DNA of 64,000 nt from the NCBI GenBank assembly GCA_033439255.1, contig CM065890.1, positions 682,001 through 746,000 on the forward strand, written 5' to 3'. Made by a program: the position numbers and the translations under genes. The notes under the pieces are model-generated. The model was not told where the DNA came from and made no database searches. It worked only from the letters and a program-made list of their open reading frames with translations. Position 1 is the stretch's first letter. Each line of letters opens with the position of its first letter. Source of the DNA: Hericium rajendrae. Taxonomy: Eukaryota > Basidiomycota > Agaricomycetes > Russulales > Hericiaceae. Below are positions 59,501 through 64,000 of the stretch, one piece after another.

Positions 59501-61987
59501 GTATACATGTGCAGGGAAACGACTGTTCAGGATCTGGCTGTGCATGCCGCTGAAGGAGGTTAAGGACATCAACGCGCGGTGGGTTTCTACGATCCCATGC
59601 GCCCGGTCGTGCAATGACTGAGACGAGCACAGGCTCGACGCGGTGGAAGCTCTCATGCAGCATCCGACGTTCGAAGGCGAGTTCATGGAAGTCGCGAAAC
59701 GTCTACCGGACCTCGAGCGGATCGTCTCGCGCATACACGCCAAGAACTGCAAGGTCAAGGATTTCTTAAAAGTGCTTGGGGTAAGTGAACGGCTCTCACT
59801 TGATGCTCACCAGAATTTGTATTCATCTCGGACGTTATGATCCCTCCAGGCATTCAGAAAGCTGAGCATAGGGCTCATGAGCCTCGCAAACCAGTCGGAA
59901 GAGTTCGATTCCAAGACTATCCTAGGCCTGCTGAGGTCGGCCCCGGATCTAGAACCGTACATTGACAATGTGGAGGCAAGGATCGAAGGATCCGGCAAAG
60001 GTGAATAAGTTCATATCATGGTCCAGAAATGATACGAGTCGGTATTTGTAGATTCGGACGAGCTTCTGCCAAAGGAAGGAAAGGATGAAATGTTCGACGA
60101 GATCATGGGGGAGATTGGCGATCTGGAGACGAAGCTGAAGAAGGAACTGAAAAAACTGGAGAACAAGCTCGGATGTTCGTTGACATATTGGCACAGTGCT
60201 CAGGGCAACAAAGTAGGTCATAAAGCACTTCAAGAAGACATGTGCAGCTGACTCTTGTGGTCCCAGGATATCTATCTAGTACAGACCAAACCTAAGCAGG
60301 ACGTTCCTACCGAATGGGTCAAGAGTGGTGGAACCAAGGTCTGTCGGCTCAATACTTACAACTATTGCACTTTGTTCATATTTCTGGACAGACCGCATCG
60401 CGCTGGTCTGTCCCTGCTCTCGCACCCACGATCCGCAGTCTGAAAGAAGCCCGCGAAAACCGCAATACGACGATCAAGAACTTCAAATATCGCCTCTTCG
60501 CCGAGTTCGACAAGGACCGCGCCGTCTGGCTGCGCGCCATCCGCGTGCTCGCGGAGCTCGACTGCCTCTTCAGCCTGTCGAAGGCATCCAACGCGCTCGG
60601 CGAGCCGATGTGCAGGCCTGAGCTGGTGGAGGGTGACCAGGCGTTCATCGACTTTGAGGAGCTGCGGCATCCGGCGCTTGTTGGGGCTCATGGTCGTGAT
60701 TTCATTCCGAATGATGTGAAGCTGGGTGGGGAGGTGGGGAGGATCGCGCTGTTGACTGGTCCGAACATGGGGTGAGTTTCTCGATACATCGCGTCGTTCA
60801 CATTGATTAACTGTATCTTAGTGGCAAGTCCACGGTGAGAGGCGGTCGAGTAATTTCGCTGTTTACTCTTGACTCACTCCATCTGCGTAGGCCATGCGCA
60901 TGACAGCTACTGGTGTTGTATGGCCTTTCTTCACATCATATAATGAGTCTTCCTGACAAAGAACCATAGATCATGGCACAGCTTGGGATGTTCGTTCCAG
61001 CCCAGAAAGCTCGGTTGGTATCCTTGATCGCACGTTTGAAGCTTAATACTTAAGACCGTTCTTCAGGCTTTGTCCCGTCGATTCCATTCTCACACGAATG
61101 GGTGCATATGACAACATGTTCTCGAATGCCAGTACGTTTAAAGTCGAGTTGGACGAGTGGTGAGTCTTTCTGAGTCGTAGTCGCCTCGAGCAGTCTGTAA
61201 CGTGTTTGAGTACAGCTGCAAAATCCTGCGGGACGGCACCCCCAAGTCACTTGTTATCCTGGATGGTACGTGACTATAACTTCATATGGATGTAAGCCTA
61301 ATGGTTTTTGTTATAGAATTGGGTCGTGGAACTTCGACATATGTGAGTACTCAGTGTGACATGACCAAGGCCTCGCGCTCATATTGTCTTTAGGATGGCA
61401 TGGCGATCGCTGCAGTGCGTTGCTCTCACTGAATTCTTGTTGAGAATATATGACATACTGACGGTGTCCTTAGGCGGTGTTGCACCAATTGGCCACTCAT
61501 ACCCTCTCGCTGTCTTTCTTCGCGACGCACTACGGCTCCTTGACAGACGACTTCGCGTATCACCCGAATATCAGGAACATGCACATGGAGACGATGGTGG
61601 ATGATGAAAAGCGTGAAGTGTGTCGACATAGTGTCGTCCAGATGCAAAGGATATTGATTCAGGATGACACTCCAGCTCATCTTCCTCTATAAACTCATCG
61701 ACGGCGTCGCGACGTCCTCCTTCGGCACGCACGTCGCAAACCTCGCCGGCGTGCCCACCGAAGTTGTCGACCGCGCGGAGATCATCTCCAAGGACTTCGC
61801 ATCCAAGTTCAAAGAGAAGGTTGACGGGAAAAGAAAGAAGACGAGACTGTCTCTCTTCGCGCAGGCCGACTTTGCCTATCTCTGCGGGCTGGCGACAGGC
61901 AAGATCGAGATGGCTGCGGATCCCACGAGGAGAAAGGAAGTATTGACCGTGCTGAAGGCGGCCGTGCAGAAGTGCTTGCAGGCTTAA
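56570..61987 (+). CDS. MSH6: DNA mismatch repair protein MSH6
   Basis: MSH6 pairs with MSH2 (MutS-alpha) to recognise mismatches and small loops. The start [20 protein letters not shown] at 56570 runs into a PCNA-binding PIP box, QKSLISFF. A disordered acidic region with chromatin-type charge (~300 residues) follows. MutS I starts at [20 protein letters not shown], with [11 protein letters not shown] and [18 protein letters not shown]. The F-x-E mismatch wedge is conserved and split by an intron. The core and clamp domains follow. The ATPase has Walker A GPNMGGKST, with STFKVELDE, the Walker B region [15 protein letters not shown], and FATHYGSL. The stop is at 61985. There are about 17 introns, several flanking exons under 60 bp. 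The total is ~1,220 residues, normal for the family. All key residues are present. Confidence 0.95.
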
Positions 61988-62977
61988 ACCACGGGCCTGG
62001 ATGGCGCCGATGGGGACTTTTCTTGGAACTTTAGATGAGATGATGACTGCCTCGGACTGCATGCTGCTGACCATGCTCGTGCTTAATATACCCAGACTTG
62101 CTATCATGATCTTATGCTCTGTAGATAATGTATTATACCGCCCTTTATTCGTGCTCCGCTGCCACCCTCCTGCCTCACAATACTATGGTTACTTACGAGT
62201 CTATGATGCTGACGGTGAGCTTGATGCGGACGATGGATTTGCTTGAACTTCATCGACAACTTGAAACCCGAGGCACTACTCCCGAGGCGCGGGTCCAGTC
62301 ACAAGTCACACGGCGGATCCGCTTTCTCCGAATCCCCGCTTTGTGTTTGCTGCGCCGGTCTCACTGTACAATGGTGGTACAATTCATGTTTGTCCTAACA
62401 GTGGATGAGATACTTCACGAGGCGCGGGAGCGAGGCAGTCTAGAAGTTGATGCCCTGAATGCTGGAGATCGACAACTTTCAATAACGGACACCTTGGGCC
62501 AACCCTGGAACCTAGGAATGCGTGTGTCCCGATTAATCGCACCGCAAATACTCATCCCGGGCGTAGGATGTCTCGTAATTTCTATTCGACGCCGCTCCAT
62601 TATTGTGACTTCGTATGTGGGCTCATTGAGTTGTAGAACGTGTCGACACTGATTCTCAGGGCTTCGGTTTCATAGGATACGGCGTAGCTCGGAGAGGTTT
62701 ATCACTGCGACAGGTTGACAAACCGCAGCAAAGAACCTTTGTTTCTCGCACGTGTAGTGCGATATGAGCGCCTTATAGAACAAAGCAACAAAGCACAGGT
62801 AGGTATCTAGTCAATTATGGTTGCCATGCGTACTAGGCGAGGGGCGGATCTCCTTGCGAGCGGCGCGACTCTCTGATTCTGGATTGATGACACGTTTCTA
62901 TCCAACATACAAAACTGATTCTCTTGAGAATTTCCTTGGACCACACTTCGTCTTCGCTCCTTCCTCTGTCTCACAAG
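61988..62977. other. Intergenic region
   Basis: About 1 kb between MSH6 and the last gene. Open frames here lack exon structure or family features. Confidence 0.55.
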
Positions 62978-64000
62978 ATGTCCTCCGCATTCATCACACA
63001 AACGGAGGTCCCAGGTGTGCCACCGAGGGCATCCATCCAATATTTCTCTGTGAAGAGTATCGACGCCTTCGACCGCGCAATTCGTGGAACAGGTACCTCT
63101 ATCTTTGGGATTGCCGTTGGATTACCTTCAGCAGGCACCGGCATCTCGTCGCTCGCACTTGCCTCCAAGGAAAAGATATTCCTACTTACATGGGACCAGA
63201 TGGAAATTGGTCGTCTGACTAACAACAAGCTCATTGCCATAGAGAAAGTCTTCTCCAATTGCGCCCGGGACTATACGCTGGCAGCTTTTGATTTGGCCCA
63301 CTTACTTGTGCAGTGCCATTTTGCTCTGCAGTGCCATCTAAGTGGCGTGGATCTATCGACGGTACAAATAGGCGGTGACAACAAACCTCTGCATCGAGCG
63401 GGAGGTCTGATCGAATGGGCATGCCCTAATGCTTCAGCATGGGCTATCGATAGGCGTTGGGATACCTTTGGCGACAATGGAGAACCGGACATCGCTCTAC
63501 GCGCTTGGTTCACCGCCATGTAAGTCTTTATCATGTATATGCAGAAGCTCATGGCTGATGAAGTCGTATTGATCCACAGCACAGCTGATCTCGTTCGCTC
63601 TGTCTTGGACTATTCGCCACGTCTAACTACGACTCGCCTGGAACCCGGGATATTGAAATGTCTTGAGCAATTAGTTGTGCGCACGATATTGATGGACGCC
63701 AAAAAACCTCGCTCTCGCGAGAATGACTTTTCAAACGTCGCCTCTTCAGAGGATGGGAATTTGGTTGTCCACAACAGCCGATACAAGACCCGTATCAGAC
63801 AAAGCAGTCACGTAAGTTCTCGTTGGGATTCTATTATTCAATCACATTCATCTTGCCTCTATCTTAGACATTAATCGAGATGCACATGGCCGACGGCGCG
63901 AGCGTCGTCGGCCGTGTCTCGGGCGTAAAGGGGAAGCAGACAACGATCTCCGCGAATCGAGGATTGCAGGCTCCCGTCAACACGATACGCATATTAGGCA
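62978..64000 (+). CDS. Unrecognised multi-exon protein (3' partial)
   Basis: Starts at ATG 62978 (MSSAFITQTEVPGVPPRASI) and runs off the right edge. Two introns keep the frame: after AWFTA (acceptor near 63579) and after QSSH (63811-63868). The ~315 visible residues include SKEKIFLLTWDQMEIGRLTN and LAAFDLAHLLVQCHFALQCH, then TLIEMHMADGASVVGRVSGV. The first 200 residues have an alpha/beta look that could be an RNase H-like fold, but no catalytic motif can be named. I do not assign a family; the missing C-terminus would decide it. Confidence 0.65.

Overview
The window is nuclear DNA of a filamentous basidiomycete, most likely a wood- or litter-decay Agaricomycete. Genes are short and dense, with many 45-70 bp GT-AG introns. 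The gene content fits: a hydroxyquinol 1,2-dioxygenase of aromatic degradation, a CRH-type cell-wall transglycosylase, an Egh16-like secreted protein, and an F-box family of the kind that expands in these fungi. I saw no CRISPR array, tRNA, rRNA, or recognisable autonomous transposon.

Layout. 0-11 kb is mostly housekeeping: a SEC2 Rab exchange factor cut by the left edge, hydroxyquinol dioxygenase divergent from proteasome subunit PRE2, the Egh16-like protein, and phosphopantothenate-cysteine ligase. 11-24 kb is a duplicated accessory block: three F-box genes on the minus strand, an intact PIG-P gene plus a decayed copy, and two copies of a gene joining a STAND-like N-terminus, a ubiquitin-like domain and a GATA-like zinc finger. 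25-37 kb holds an unknown coiled-coil protein, a 7.5 kb multi-exon gene resembling UNC80-type scaffolds, and a three-RRM protein. 37-45.5 kb holds a RAD51 paralogue with an unusual P-loop, EXO1, and a C2H2 zinc-finger protein. 45.7-47 kb is a GC-rich degenerate repeat tract. 47.8-52.1 kb has two more F-box paralogues, on the plus strand. 52.9-53.9 kb is a decayed short-chain dehydrogenase. 54.3-62 kb has a CRH-like GH16 enzyme divergent from MSH6. The right edge cuts an unrecognised gene.

Two themes stand out. First, EXO1 and MSH6 belong to one mismatch-repair pathway and a RAD51 paralogue lies next to EXO1; MSH6 carries two MluI (MCB) boxes just before its start. Second, the F-box family is a recent local expansion. 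All five genes share a tiny first exon ending in phase 2, and three carry the same GATA-containing near-palindrome upstream. The unit F-box/PIG-P/ubiquitin-like gene was duplicated at 14.6-24 kb, and the two copies decayed in complementary fashion. The proximity of F-box adaptors to a STAND-UbL-zinc-finger protein is the best candidate here for an undescribed functional module, but that link is inference.
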